The notes below the pieces were generated by a model that was given only the letters and a program-made list of their open reading frames with translations, made no database searches and had not been told where the DNA came from. 64,000 nt of DNA, taken from NCBI RefSeq assembly GCF_000017565.1, contig NC_009719.1:3765001-3829000 (forward strand), given 5' to 3'. The stretch is from Parvibaculum lavamentivorans DS-1. GTDB taxonomy: Bacteria > Pseudomonadota > Alphaproteobacteria > Parvibaculales > Parvibaculaceae. A program made the translations under genes and the position numbers. Of this stretch, positions 25,812 through 35,100 are shown piece after piece. The first letter of the stretch is position 1, and every line of letters begins with the position of its first letter.

Positions 25812-27173
25812 ATGGGCGGCGCAGGTGTCATCGACAATTTCCTCGGGGTCTTCACCTCCTACATCAACAGCGGGTTCGGACTGCTCGGCGGCGAGGTCGC
25901 GTTCATCGCCACAACGCTGATCGTCATCGATGTGACGCTTGCCGCCCTGTTCTGGAGCTGGGGCGCGGAAGACGACATCATCGCCCGGCTGGTGAAAAAG
26001 ACGCTCTTCGTCGGCGTCTTCGCCTATCTCATCGGCAACTGGAACAACCTCGCCAAGATCGTCTTCGACTCGTTCGCGGGCCTCGGCCTCAAGGCTTCCG
26101 GCACCAGCTTCACCGCGCAGGATCTGATGCGACCCGGCAAGGTCGCGCAGACCGGGCTCGACGCCGCGCGCCCCTTGCTCGAATCCATCTCCGACCTGAT
26201 GGGCTGGATCGCGTTCTTCGAGAACTTCATCCAGATCGCCTGCCTGCTGTTCGCCTGGGCGCTGGTGCTGCTCGCCTTCTTCATCCTCGCGATCCAGCTC
26301 TTCGTTACCCTGATCGAATTCAAGTTGACGACGCTGGCGGGCTTCGTCCTCATCCCGTTCGGCCTGTTCGGCAAGACCGCCTTCATGGCCGAGCGCGTGC
26401 TGGGCAATGTCGTCTCATCCGGCATCAAGGTGCTGGTGCTCGCCGTCATCATCGGCATCGGCTCAACGCTGTTCAGCCAGTTTACGGCCGGCTTCGGCGG
26501 CGCAACGCCCACAATCGACGACGCCATGGCGATTGTTCTTGCCGCGCTATCGCTGCTCGGGCTCGGCATCTTCGGCCCCGGCATTGCTGCCGGTCTGGTC
26601 AGCGGCGGACCACAACTCGGCGCCGGTGCGGCGGTTGGCACCGGGCTTGCCGTCGGCGGTGCCGCGCTCGCAGCTGGTGGCGCGGCAGGCCTTGCCATAA
26701 AGGGAGGAGCGGCTGCGATGTCCGGCGGTGCTGCTGCCGTGCGGGGCGGTGCGGCAGCGGCAGGCGGAGCCGCCGCGGCCTACAGTGTCGGCTCGCTCGG
26801 CCAGTCCGGCGCAGCCGGTGTCGCCTCTGGTCTTGGCGGTGTCGCCCGCGCGGCCGGAGCAGCCGCCGTGTCGCCCCTGAGACGCGCGACGGCGCGCGTC
26901 GCCGAAGGCGTCAAGTCCAGCTTCTCCGAAGGTGCGAAGGCAGGCTTCGGCGCAACGGGCGGTTCCTCGACCATGAGCACGATACCCGGCTCAGGCTCCG
27001 CAGGCGAAGCCGCCGCCGCAGCGCCCGGCGACGGTCCGCCCGACTGGGCCAAGCGCATGAAGCGCCATCAGTCCCTCAGCCACGGAGCCACCCTCGCAGC
27101 GCACGCCGTCAAATCCGGCGACAGCCATGGCGGCGGCTCTTCCGTCAATCTCTCCGAAAGTAACCGCTCATGA
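25812..27173 (+). CDS. trbL: TrbL, VirB6-like channel protein
   Basis: A 453-residue polytopic inner-membrane protein. Five to six membrane segments lie in residues about 15-280. They include IATTLIVIDVTLAALFWSW, FVGVFAYLIGNW, IACLLFAWALVLLAFFILAIQLFV, VLVLAVIIGIGSTLF and AIVLAALSLLGLGIFGPGIAAGL. The remaining third is Ala/Gly-rich with low complexity and ends in a charged tail. VirB6-family proteins line the inner-membrane channel. Overlaps trbF as ATGA. Confidence 0.93.
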   Translation: MGGAGVIDNFLGVFTSYINSGFGLLGGEVAFIATTLIVIDVTLAALFWSWGAEDDIIARLVKKTLFVGVFAYLIGNWNNLAKIVFDSFAGLGLKASGTSFTAQDLMRPGKVAQTGLDAARPLLESISDLMGWIAFFENFIQIACLLFAWALVLLAFFILAIQLFVTLIEFKLTTLAGFVLIPFGLFGKTAFMAERVLGNVVSSGIKVLVLAVIIGIGSTLFSQFTAGFGGATPTIDDAMAIVLAALSLLGLGIFGPGIAAGLVSGGPQLGAGAAVGTGLAVGGAALAAGGAAGLAIKGGAAAMSGGAAAVRGGAAAAGGAAAAYSVGSLGQSGAAGVASGLGGVARAAGAAAVSPLRRATARVAEGVKSSFSEGAKAGFGATGGSSTMSTIPGSGSAGEAAAAAPGDGPPDWAKRMKRHQSLSHGATLAAHAVKSGDSHGGGSSVNLSESNRS

Positions 27174-27859
27174 GCCTCTTCAAACGACCCGCCGCCCACT
27201 ATGGGAAATCGCCCGAACCCGAAACACCCTATCAGCGCGCCGCGCAGGTCTGGGACGATCGCATGGGTTCGGCCCGCGTCCAGGCCAGGAACTGGCGCAT
27301 CATGGCATTCGGCTCACTTTTCCTGTCGGCCGGCTTCGCCGCCGCGCTGGTCTGGCAGTCGGCGCGCGGCACCGTCGTTCCCTGGGTGGTGCAGGTCGAT
27401 CGGCTCGGTCAGGCGCAGTCCGTAGCACCGGCGTCGGCCGACTACCGGCCGACCGATCCGCAGGTGGCCTGGCATCTTGCCCGCTTCATCGAGCAAGTCA
27501 GAAGCATCCCGGCCGATCCGATCATCGTGCGCCAGAACTGGCTGCGCGCCTATGACTGGACCACGGATCGCGGCGCCGGCGCGCTCAACGACTATGCCCG
27601 CACCAACGATCCCTTCACCAAGGTCGGCAAACAGCAGATCGCCGTCGAGGTTTCGAGCGTCATCCGCGCATCGGCGGATTCCTTCCGCGTGGCCTGGACC
27701 GAGAAACGGTACGAGAATGGCCAGCTCGCGGGCACGGAGCGATGGACCGCGATCCTCACCATCGTCATCCAGACGCCGCGCGACGCCGACCGGCTGCGCG
27801 CCAATCCGCTCGGCATCTACATCAACGCTATCAACTGGTCGCGGGAGATGTCCCAATGA
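27170..27859 (+). CDS. trbF: TrbF, VirB8-like assembly protein
   Basis: A 229-residue VirB8-family protein: a short cytoplasmic start (SLFKRPAAHYGKSPEPETPYQRAAQVWDDRMG), one membrane segment (IMAFGSLFLSAGFAAALVW), and a periplasmic domain ending NPLGIYINAINWSREM, which is the conserved TrbF finish. It nucleates assembly of the transfer channel. Overlaps trbG as ATGA. Confidence 0.95.
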   Translation: MSLFKRPAAHYGKSPEPETPYQRAAQVWDDRMGSARVQARNWRIMAFGSLFLSAGFAAALVWQSARGTVVPWVVQVDRLGQAQSVAPASADYRPTDPQVAWHLARFIEQVRSIPADPIIVRQNWLRAYDWTTDRGAGALNDYARTNDPFTKVGKQQIAVEVSSVIRASADSFRVAWTEKRYENGQLAGTERWTAILTIVIQTPRDADRLRANPLGIYINAINWSREMSQ

Positions 27860-28836
27860 GCACATCTCTGCGCATGTCCGGCTCTCCGGCTTTCCGTAAA
27901 TCCGCTTTGGCGATGATGCTGCTCTCGGCAACGATGCTGGCGGGCTGCGCAACCTTCAAACCACCCACCATCAGCTACGACAATGACGTGCCGCCGCTCC
28001 CAGCCGTGCCGACGCCGGTCACGGAACAGCCGCCGCGTCCGCTGCACACGCCTCCCGCCTGGACGGTCGCGCATGGTGGAACCACCGCGAATACACCGAG
28101 CGGCCGCGTGGAAAACGCCAATGCTGCGGCGCGTGTCGAACCGCGACGCGAGGGCTATTATAACGCCATCCAGATCTATCCCTGGAGCGAAGGCGCGCTT
28201 TACCAAGTCTATGCCGCGCCCGGCCAGATCACCAACATCGCGCTCGAACCGGGCGAAAGTCTGACCGGCGCAGGTCCAATCGCCGCCGGTGACACCGCCC
28301 GCTGGATCATCGGTGACACCGAAAGCGGTTCCAGCCTCTCGCGCCGCGTCCACATCCTCGTCAAACCGACCCGCCCCGACATCACCACGAACCTGGTCAT
28401 CACGACCGACCGCCGCATCTACATGCTCGAGCTGAGGGCGGAGGCGAAACCCTATATGCCGGCCGTTGCCTGGGCTTATCCCGCGCTACCGGCATCGCAA
28501 CGTGGAACGGTCTCGGCGACGCCTATCATTCCCGCTGCCGGCGCACGTCACTACCGCTACGGCCTCACCGGCGACACGCCGCCCTGGCGGCCGGTCGCCG
28601 TCTATGACGACGGCAGGCGTGTGTATGTCGAATTTCCACGCGGCATCGTTCAAGGCGAAATGCCGCCGATCTTCGTCCTCGGCACCGATGGCGAGCCGCA
28701 GCTCGTCAACAGCCGCATCCACCAGAACATCCTGATCGTGGACCGCATCTTCGGCGCCGCCGAACTGCGCCTCGGCAGCGGCAAGCAGCAGCAGACCGTC
28801 AGGATCGTGCGAACCGATGGGAAACCTGCATCATGA
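27856..28836 (+). CDS. trbG: TrbG, VirB9-like outer-membrane lipoprotein
   Basis: A 326-residue VirB9-family protein. A signal peptide with lipobox LAGC (cysteine near residue 31) anchors it to the outer membrane. The VirB9 core runs from EGALYQVYAAPGQITNIALEPGESL through TTNLVITTDRRIYMLELRA to PVAVYDDGRRVYVEFP. It forms the outer ring of the core complex with TrbI. The start overlapping the trbF stop is chosen. Confidence 0.95.
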   Translation: MSTSLRMSGSPAFRKSALAMMLLSATMLAGCATFKPPTISYDNDVPPLPAVPTPVTEQPPRPLHTPPAWTVAHGGTTANTPSGRVENANAAARVEPRREGYYNAIQIYPWSEGALYQVYAAPGQITNIALEPGESLTGAGPIAAGDTARWIIGDTESGSSLSRRVHILVKPTRPDITTNLVITTDRRIYMLELRAEAKPYMPAVAWAYPALPASQRGTVSATPIIPAAGARHYRYGLTGDTPPWRPVAVYDDGRRVYVEFPRGIVQGEMPPIFVLGTDGEPQLVNSRIHQNILIVDRIFGAAELRLGSGKQQQTVRIVRTDGKPAS

Positions 28837-30017
28837 GCGACATTGACCACGACAACGCCGAACGGCTGGACCAATCAACGCCCGCCGTCGATGCATCATC
28901 GTCCATGCGCCTGCGGGCAGAACCTCCGCGCGTCACCCGGCTGTCGCGCAAAGTGCTCGCCGGCGTCGCTGCGGTTGCACTCGTCAGCATCGGCGGCTCT
29001 CTCATCTACGCGCTCCAGACCCGCGATCCCGGCAAGAGCGCCGACGAACTCTATTCAACCGACAACCGCACCACGGCCGACGGCCTGGCCGGCCTGCCAC
29101 GCGATTACACCGGCCCGGTCCTCGGCCCGGCGCTGCCTGGAGACCTCGGCCGCCCGATCGTCAGCGCGCAAAATCAGGGGCATCCTGTCGTGCCGCCCGC
29201 CATGGCGGCGCCGGGGCCTGATCCCGAGGAGCAACGTCGCCTAGCCGAATTGGAGGCCGCCCGCACCAGCCGCGTGTTTTTCCAGGCCGGTCCGGCCGCA
29301 ACGTCGGCGACCGCCGGCACGAATGTCCCGGGATTTCCCAGCGTGGGAACCGGCACACAACCTGGTGCCGAGACCGCTCAAGATCGACAACTCGCGTTCC
29401 TCAATGCTCCCGTCGACCGCCGTACCATTGCGGCCGACCGCATCATGGCACCAGCATCGCCCTATGTTCTCCAGGCGGGCGCGGTCATCTCCGCCGCCCT
29501 CATCACCGGCATCCGCTCCGATCTGCCTGGACAAATCACCGCGCAGGTGACGGAGAACATCTACGATAGTCCGACGGGGCGCATCCTCGTCATCCCACAG
29601 GGCACGCGGATCATCGGCCAGTACGACAATAGCGTCCAATACGGGCAGAGCCGCGTGCTTCTCGTCTGGAACAGGCTCATTCTCCCGAACGGCCGGTCCA
29701 TTGTGCTCGAACGACAACCCGGAGCCGATACCCAGGGCTATGCCGGTCTGGAAGACGGCGTCGATTACCATTGGTGGGATCTCGCCAAAGCGGCGGGGCT
29801 CTCGACGCTCCTGTCAGTCGGGTCCGAGCTTGCCATCGATGATCAGGACCGGCTCCTGCGCGCCATCCGCAATGGGGGCCAGGACACGATCAATGATGCC
29901 GGTCAGCAGATCGTTCGGCGCCAGCTCAACGTCGCGCCGACACTGACGATCCGGCCCGGCTTCCCTGTCCGCGTGATCGTCACCCGCGATCTCGTCCTCG
30001 AACCTTACGGAGGCTGA
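28833..30017 (+). CDS. trbI: TrbI, VirB10-like core complex protein
   Basis: A 394-residue VirB10-family protein. One membrane segment (VLAGVAAVALVSIGGSLIYAL, about residues 45-65), a proline-containing periplasmic linker, and the TrbI C-terminal domain beginning PYVLQAGAVISAALITGIRSDLPGQITAQVTENIYDS, with the antenna region in LLSVGSELA and the finish RPGFPVRVIVTRDLVL. It spans both membranes and senses ATPase activity. Overlaps trbG as ATGA. Confidence 0.95.
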   Translation: MSDIDHDNAERLDQSTPAVDASSSMRLRAEPPRVTRLSRKVLAGVAAVALVSIGGSLIYALQTRDPGKSADELYSTDNRTTADGLAGLPRDYTGPVLGPALPGDLGRPIVSAQNQGHPVVPPAMAAPGPDPEEQRRLAELEAARTSRVFFQAGPAATSATAGTNVPGFPSVGTGTQPGAETAQDRQLAFLNAPVDRRTIAADRIMAPASPYVLQAGAVISAALITGIRSDLPGQITAQVTENIYDSPTGRILVIPQGTRIIGQYDNSVQYGQSRVLLVWNRLILPNGRSIVLERQPGADTQGYAGLEDGVDYHWWDLAKAAGLSTLLSVGSELAIDDQDRLLRAIRNGGQDTINDAGQQIVRRQLNVAPTLTIRPGFPVRVIVTRDLVLEPYGG

Positions 30018-30018
30018 C

Positions 30019-30258
30019 ATGACGAAATTGAAGCTCGGCCCGATCACCGAGGAAAAGCCGGTGAAGGCGACGCTGGAACTGCCCGCATCGCTTCACCGGG
30101 ATCTCGCGGCATATGCCGAGCTGCTGGGAAGGCAGACCGGCCAGCCTGTGCGCGATCCCGTGAAGCTGATCGTACCGATGCTGGAGCGCTTCATCGCCAC
30201 CGATCGCGGGTTCGCCAAGGCCCGACGCGCGAAGCCCGCGGGCGATGCCAGTTCATAA
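30019..30258 (+). CDS. DUF2274 family protein
   Basis: A 79-residue protein of the DUF2274 family (KLGPITEEKPVKATLELPASLHRDLAAYAELLGRQTGQPVRDPVKLIVPMLERFIATDRGFAKARR). It closes the trb operon in nearly all elements of this type, one base after trbI. The strand-helix-helix pattern suggests a ribbon-helix-helix-like DNA-binding protein; function not established. Its end overlaps the convergent LysR gene by six bases. Confidence 0.88.
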   Translation: MTKLKLGPITEEKPVKATLELPASLHRDLAAYAELLGRQTGQPVRDPVKLIVPMLERFIATDRGFAKARRAKPAGDASS

Positions 30259-31146
30259 ATCCACGCCCTGACGACGCGCCATCGTCTTCGCCATGCTGAC
30301 AAAGCGCCTGAGCGCCGGATTGTCGTTCTTTGGCGACCACACGCCGTTGAAGGGAAGGACCTCACCGATGATCGGCCGATAGCAGATGCCCGGCACATGG
30401 GCCGCTGTCGTCGCCTCGCTCGTGACCGTTAGCCCGCTGCCGATCGCGACGAGCGTCAACAGATTGTCGCGCCCAACAAACTGCGCCTGAATCTTCGGGT
30501 GATGGCCGAGATCGGCGACCCGCTGAACCAGATAGTCATGGACTTCCTGGCCCGGCGGCACATCGCTGACGATGAAGGTCTCGTGCGCCAGATCATGCCA
30601 CTTCACCTCCTCCTTGCGGGCAAGGGCGTGTGCTTCCGGCAGCACCACAAAAACACGTTCCGACCAGAGGTAGGTGGTCTCGCATCGGGGCCACTCCAAC
30701 GTCCCCGTCAGAAAGGCGATGTCCAACCGGAACTGCCGGATCGCGGCGACATGCTCTGCGGGATTGCCATCGGCAACCTCGACATGCACGCCAGGGTGCT
30801 CTGCCGCGAAGGTCCGGAGAAGATCTTGCAGGAACCCCGATGCCAGGGACGAGAAGATGCCGACGCGCAATTGACCTTCCGTGCCGCGCCCCACCGCGTC
30901 CACGATCTCCGCGCCTTCATTGATGTATCGAAGAACCTTTTGGGCTTTCGACAAAAGCCGCTGTCCGGCAACGGTCAGACATACACCGCCGCTGTGACGG
31001 TGAAACAGTGCCGAGCCGAGCCCGTCTTCCAGGTCGCGAATCCGGCGACTGATGGTGGACTCCTGGACGCCCAGCGCGGCGCCCGCCTTGCGGAAGCTCC
31101 CATGCTCGGAAGCCGCAACGAAATAACGCAGATGTCGAAAGTTCAT
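30253..31146 (-). CDS. LysR-family transcriptional regulator
   Basis: A 297-residue LysR regulator: N-terminal winged helix-turn-helix (MNFRHLRYFVAASEHGSFRKAGAALGVQESTISRRIRDLEDGLG) and a periplasmic-binding-protein-like effector domain from GQLRVGIFSSLASGFLQDLL. The start is at the MNFRHLRYF methionine; the frame is open further upstream, but that part does not belong to the family. LysR genes are frequent at the end of trb operons in these ICEs. Target genes and ligand are unknown. It faces away from the BREX operon, with a shared 258-base intergenic region. Confidence 0.9.
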   Translation of the reverse strand: MNFRHLRYFVAASEHGSFRKAGAALGVQESTISRRIRDLEDGLGSALFHRHSGGVCLTVAGQRLLSKAQKVLRYINEGAEIVDAVGRGTEGQLRVGIFSSLASGFLQDLLRTFAAEHPGVHVEVADGNPAEHVAAIRQFRLDIAFLTGTLEWPRCETTYLWSERVFVVLPEAHALARKEEVKWHDLAHETFIVSDVPPGQEVHDYLVQRVADLGHHPKIQAQFVGRDNLLTLVAIGSGLTVTSEATTAAHVPGICYRPIIGEVLPFNGVWSPKNDNPALRRFVSMAKTMARRQGVDL

Positions 31147-31404
31147 ACTCCCACCTGGACAATTTCCGGGCAGCCCGGCTTCGCCTCGGGTACACGAAGG
31201 CGGACTGGTCCTGATCAGCCATAGGCTGTCACCCAGGGCATGATGAGCGTATCCGGCGCCTCCATGCGCCATTACGCTCGCCTGAGCGGATCAACCGCTA
31301 TTGGCGATGACGAAAACCATCATCTTATCGCCTTTCTAGCTTGCCGATTCTTGCCAACTTATGCCAGTGTAACACAAAATAACTACCAACAAGCCGGCAA
31401 TCCC
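31147..31404. promoter_or_regulatory. Divergent LysR/BREX intergenic region with promoter and repeats
   Basis: The last 100 bases turn AT-rich. A plausible sigma-70-like promoter for the BREX operon is -35 TTGCCA (31351-31356) and -10 CAAAAT (31375-31380) with an 18-base spacer. TTGCC recurs at 31341 and 31351, and ATGCC follows at 31361, giving a 10-base, one-helical-turn period over the -35 box. This suits binding of a regulator to one face of the DNA, possibly the HTH protein encoded next. Confidence 0.4.
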
Positions 31405-31623
31405 ATGATCGAGCAGTCCGATGAAATCCTCACCATCGAGGAAGTCGCCACCTACCTGAAAGCAGGTCGGCGCACGGTCTATCGCCTTGCGGCCAATGGC
31501 CAGCTTCCGGCGTTCAAGCTAGGCGGTGTGTGGCGCTTCCGCCGCGCCGAGCTGGAACGATGGATCGCCGCACGCATCGGTGAGCAGGATGAAAAGCCCA
31601 AGCCGGACGAGGGGAGGCAATGA
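31405..31623 (+). CDS. Small helix-turn-helix (excisionase-family) regulator at head of BREX operon
   Basis: A 72-residue protein made almost only of one MerR/excisionase-type winged helix: ILTIEEVATYLKAGRRTVYRLAANGQLPAFKLGGVWRFRRAELERWIAAR. Its stop overlaps brxF as ATGA. Such a protein is too small to be an enzyme; it most likely binds the repeats in its own promoter and tunes the operon. It could alternatively serve as an excision factor of a formerly separate island, but no integrase is adjacent. Confidence 0.8.
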   Translation: MIEQSDEILTIEEVATYLKAGRRTVYRLAANGQLPAFKLGGVWRFRRAELERWIAARIGEQDEKPKPDEGRQ

Positions 31624-32117
31624 CCCATGCGTTCGCACTATCGGCAGAGGTGGCCAAGCTCCCTGCGCTTGAACGGCTCATCGAGGAAATCAACGATCTC
31701 CAGAGCAAGCTGATCCTGCTCGTCGGCAGCAGCGGCAAAACGCGCCTTCTGCGCGCTTTGGCGCGCCGGTTGAACGCCAAGCCTCTCAATGTCGGCGTGA
31801 CGCTCGGACGTCGCTTAGCGGTCACGCCCGTCTCTGATCGCGGTTTCTCGACGAACGAACTGCTCCGCGAAATCACTGATGGCGTGAGCGGTGACGCTCC
31901 GCTGCTGCTCGACAACCTCGAAGTGCTCTTTGAGCCTAGTCTGAAGGTCAATCCACTCAACGTCATCAAACTGCTGGCGCACTCACGTCCGGTCATCGCG
32001 GTATGGCCAGGTGAAATACACAACGATCGGCTGATTTACACCGGCATGGGACATCCCGAGCACCGCGACTACAGCCGCGACGGCGTCGTCGTCTTTGAAA
32101 CGGCGCAACGTCAATAA
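31620..32117 (+). CDS. brxF: BrxF, small P-loop ATPase of type 3 BREX
   Basis: A 165-residue protein with a P-loop GSSGKT at residues 36-41 and a Walker B-like strand APLLLDNLEVLF near residue 93. Its size, position directly before brxC, and the sequence ALERLIEEINDLQSKLILLVGSSGKTRLLRALA fit BrxF, the gene that distinguishes type 3 BREX from the others. Exact biochemical role unknown; probably a regulatory ATPase for the methylation or defence complex. Start overlaps the HTH gene. Confidence 0.82.
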   Translation: MTHAFALSAEVAKLPALERLIEEINDLQSKLILLVGSSGKTRLLRALARRLNAKPLNVGVTLGRRLAVTPVSDRGFSTNELLREITDGVSGDAPLLLDNLEVLFEPSLKVNPLNVIKLLAHSRPVIAVWPGEIHNDRLIYTGMGHPEHRDYSRDGVVVFETAQRQ

Positions 32118-32138
32118 GGGGACTCGAAGGTCAGGAAT

Positions 32139-35100
32139 ATGAAGTACAAAGATCTTATTCAATTCGAGCAAATCGAGTCGGTCGTTCAACTGCTCGACGC
32201 CGACCGTCCCAACGAAGCCAAGAAGCTCGTCTCGACGTTTGTCATCTCCGATGACATGGCCGAGCGCATTGCCAAGCTCATGGTGCCGCAGCTCGGCTTC
32301 GACGAATCTGTCGATCACAAGGGTGTGCTCATCGTCGGCAACTACGGCACCGGTAAATCGCACCTGATGTCGGTGCTATCGCTGGTGGCCGAAGACGCCG
32401 CCTATGCGCCGATGATCCGACACCCCAAAGTGGTGGATGCGGTCGCGTCCATCGCGGGGCGCTTCAAGGTGCTGCGCATCGAGGTCGGCGGTCTTGAAAT
32501 GCCGTTGCGCCAGATCATCACCCAGCAGATCGAACGATTCCTCAAGAAACTCGGCGTCGATTTCACGTTCCCAAGCGCTGATCAGGAACTGAACAACAAG
32601 GACTCCTTCGAGGAGATGATGGCTGCGTTCGGCGAGAAGTTCCCGGATCAGGGGCTTTTGCTCGTAGTGGACGAGTTCCTCGAATATCTGCAATCGCGTC
32701 GCGATCACGAACTGGTGCTCGACCTAGCCATCCTGCGTCAGATCGGCGAAGTCGCCAAGCATTTGAAATTCCGCTTCGTTGCGGGTGTGCAGGAAGCCAT
32801 CTTCGATAGCGGAAGGTTCCAGCACGTGGCCGACAGCATACGCCGCGTCAATGAACGCTTCACGCAAATCCTGATCGACCGCCAGGACGTGAGCTTCGTC
32901 GTATCCGCGCGTCTGCTCAAGAAGTCTGCCGACCAGCAGAATAAAATTCGCGAATATCTGAAGCCATTCGCCAAGTTCTACGGATCGATGAACGAGCGTA
33001 TGGACGAGTATGTCCGGCTATTTCCGGTCCACCCAGACTATCTCAAGACCTTCGAGCAGATTCACTTCACCGAAAAACGTGGCGCACTCAAGACCATCGA
33101 AGCCGCAATGCAGGCCATTCTCGATCAGGATGTACCAACTGATCGGCCACAACTCATCGCCTACGAAAGCTTCTGGAATACGGTCAAGAGCAACCAGGTG
33201 CTGCGCGCCGATCCCAACATCAAGGAGGTCTTGCGCGTCTCTGAAGTGCTGGAATCTCGCATCCAGCAGGCATTCACGCGGCCGACCTACAAACCGATGG
33301 CGCTGCGCGTCGTCAACGGCCTGGCTGTGCATCGCCTGACCACCGGCGGCGACATCCACATCCCGATTGGTCCTACCGCCGCAGAGCTTCGCGATTCCCT
33401 GTGCCTGTTCCAACCTGGTGTCGGGGATATGCCCGGCGAACCGGCCGAGAACCTGCTGTCGATGGTTCAGACCGTGATGCGCGAGGTGCTGAAGACCGTC
33501 AACGGCCAGTTCATCTCCAAGGCCGCCGACACCGAGCAGTATTACCTCGATCTCAAAAAAGACGTCGACTACGACGCCCAGATCGATAAGCGCGCCGAAG
33601 CATTGTCAGACGACGCTCTGGACCGCGCCTACTATAGCGCCGTCAAGACGTTGATGGAGTGCAGCGACGATCTTCGCTACCCCGGCTTCCAGATCTGGCA
33701 ATACCAGATCGAATGGCAGGAACACCGCGTCGAACGCCTGGGCTATTTGTTCTTCGGAGGCCCAAACGACCGTCCCACCGCGCAGCCCGAGCGTGATTTC
33801 TACATCTACTTCATTCAGCCCTTCGACAAGGGACAGCGCACCTACTCGCAGCAGCCGGATGAAGTGTTCTTTCGCTTGAAAGCGCTTGACGAGGGCTACA
33901 GGCGCCATCTGTCCCAATACGCTGCCTCGCTCGACCTGGGCTCCACTGCCAGTGGCGGTGCGAAGGCGGTCTATCAGTCCAAGGCGCAGGACGCCCTGCG
34001 CGCCATGAGCAAGTGGCTGCAAGAAAAGCAGCTGACCGCGTTTGAAGTCACCTATCAGGGCAAGGCCAAGACGCTGCAAGACTGGGCCAAAGGTGTCTCA
34101 CTGCGCGACCGCGCGCGCCTGGGGCCTGAGGAGAGGATCAACTTCCGCGACATTGTGAACATCGTCTCGGGCCTGGTTTTGTCCCAGCACTTCGCCGACA
34201 TCGCGCCCGAATATCCCAAGTTCCCGGTGCTCGTCACCGAGGCTAACCGCAAATCCCTGATTGCCAGTACGCTGCGCGCGCTGGCGGGCGGCACGCGCAC
34301 CAAGGACGCTACCGCGGTCCTCGATGCCTTGGAAATGCTCGACGGCGAACGTATCGACCCGGCGAGCTCCCGCTACGCTCAGGAAGTGTTGAACCGTCTC
34401 AAGGCCAAGGGCCATGGGCAGGTGCTCAACCGCAACGAACTCGTCGCCGGTGCGACCGATGTGGAGTATTTCTCCCCGGCCAAGCACCGGCTTGAGCCCG
34501 ATCTGCTGGTCGTTGTGCTGGGCGCACTGGCCTATTCCGGCGACATCGTGCTCGCGATCACCGGCGACAAGATCGACTCCGGCAAGCTCTCCTTGCTGGC
34601 AGAACGCTCGCTCGATGAACTCAAGCAGTTCAAGCACATCGAGGCGCCCAAGGAAATCAACCTCGCGGTGCTGCGTGCGCTGTTCGAGTTGCTCGATCTG
34701 CCATCTGGCCTGGCCCAGAAGGCCAGCCAAGGCGACACCGAACCGGTCATCGCATTGCAGGAAAAGATCAGCGCCCTGGTGCCGCGTGTGCTCAGGGCGG
34801 GCTCCGATCTCCAGCAGGGCAAGCTCGCCTTCTGGGGCCAGAACCTGCTGCGCGAGGAAGAAGCCAAGGATTGGTACGCGCGGCTGGATGCGCTCAAGAA
34901 ATTTACAGAATCCCTGTCTCCCTACAACACCGTCGGCAAGCTCAAAAACCTGCGCACCACGCAGGAAGACATCGACATCCAGAAGAAAAATCTGGACGTG
35001 CTCGCCGGCGTCGAGCGTTTGTTGGAACTGATCGGAGAATTGGGGGGCGCCGCATCCTATCTGTCGCAGGCGGAGATGATCTTGCAGCCCGGCCACGACT

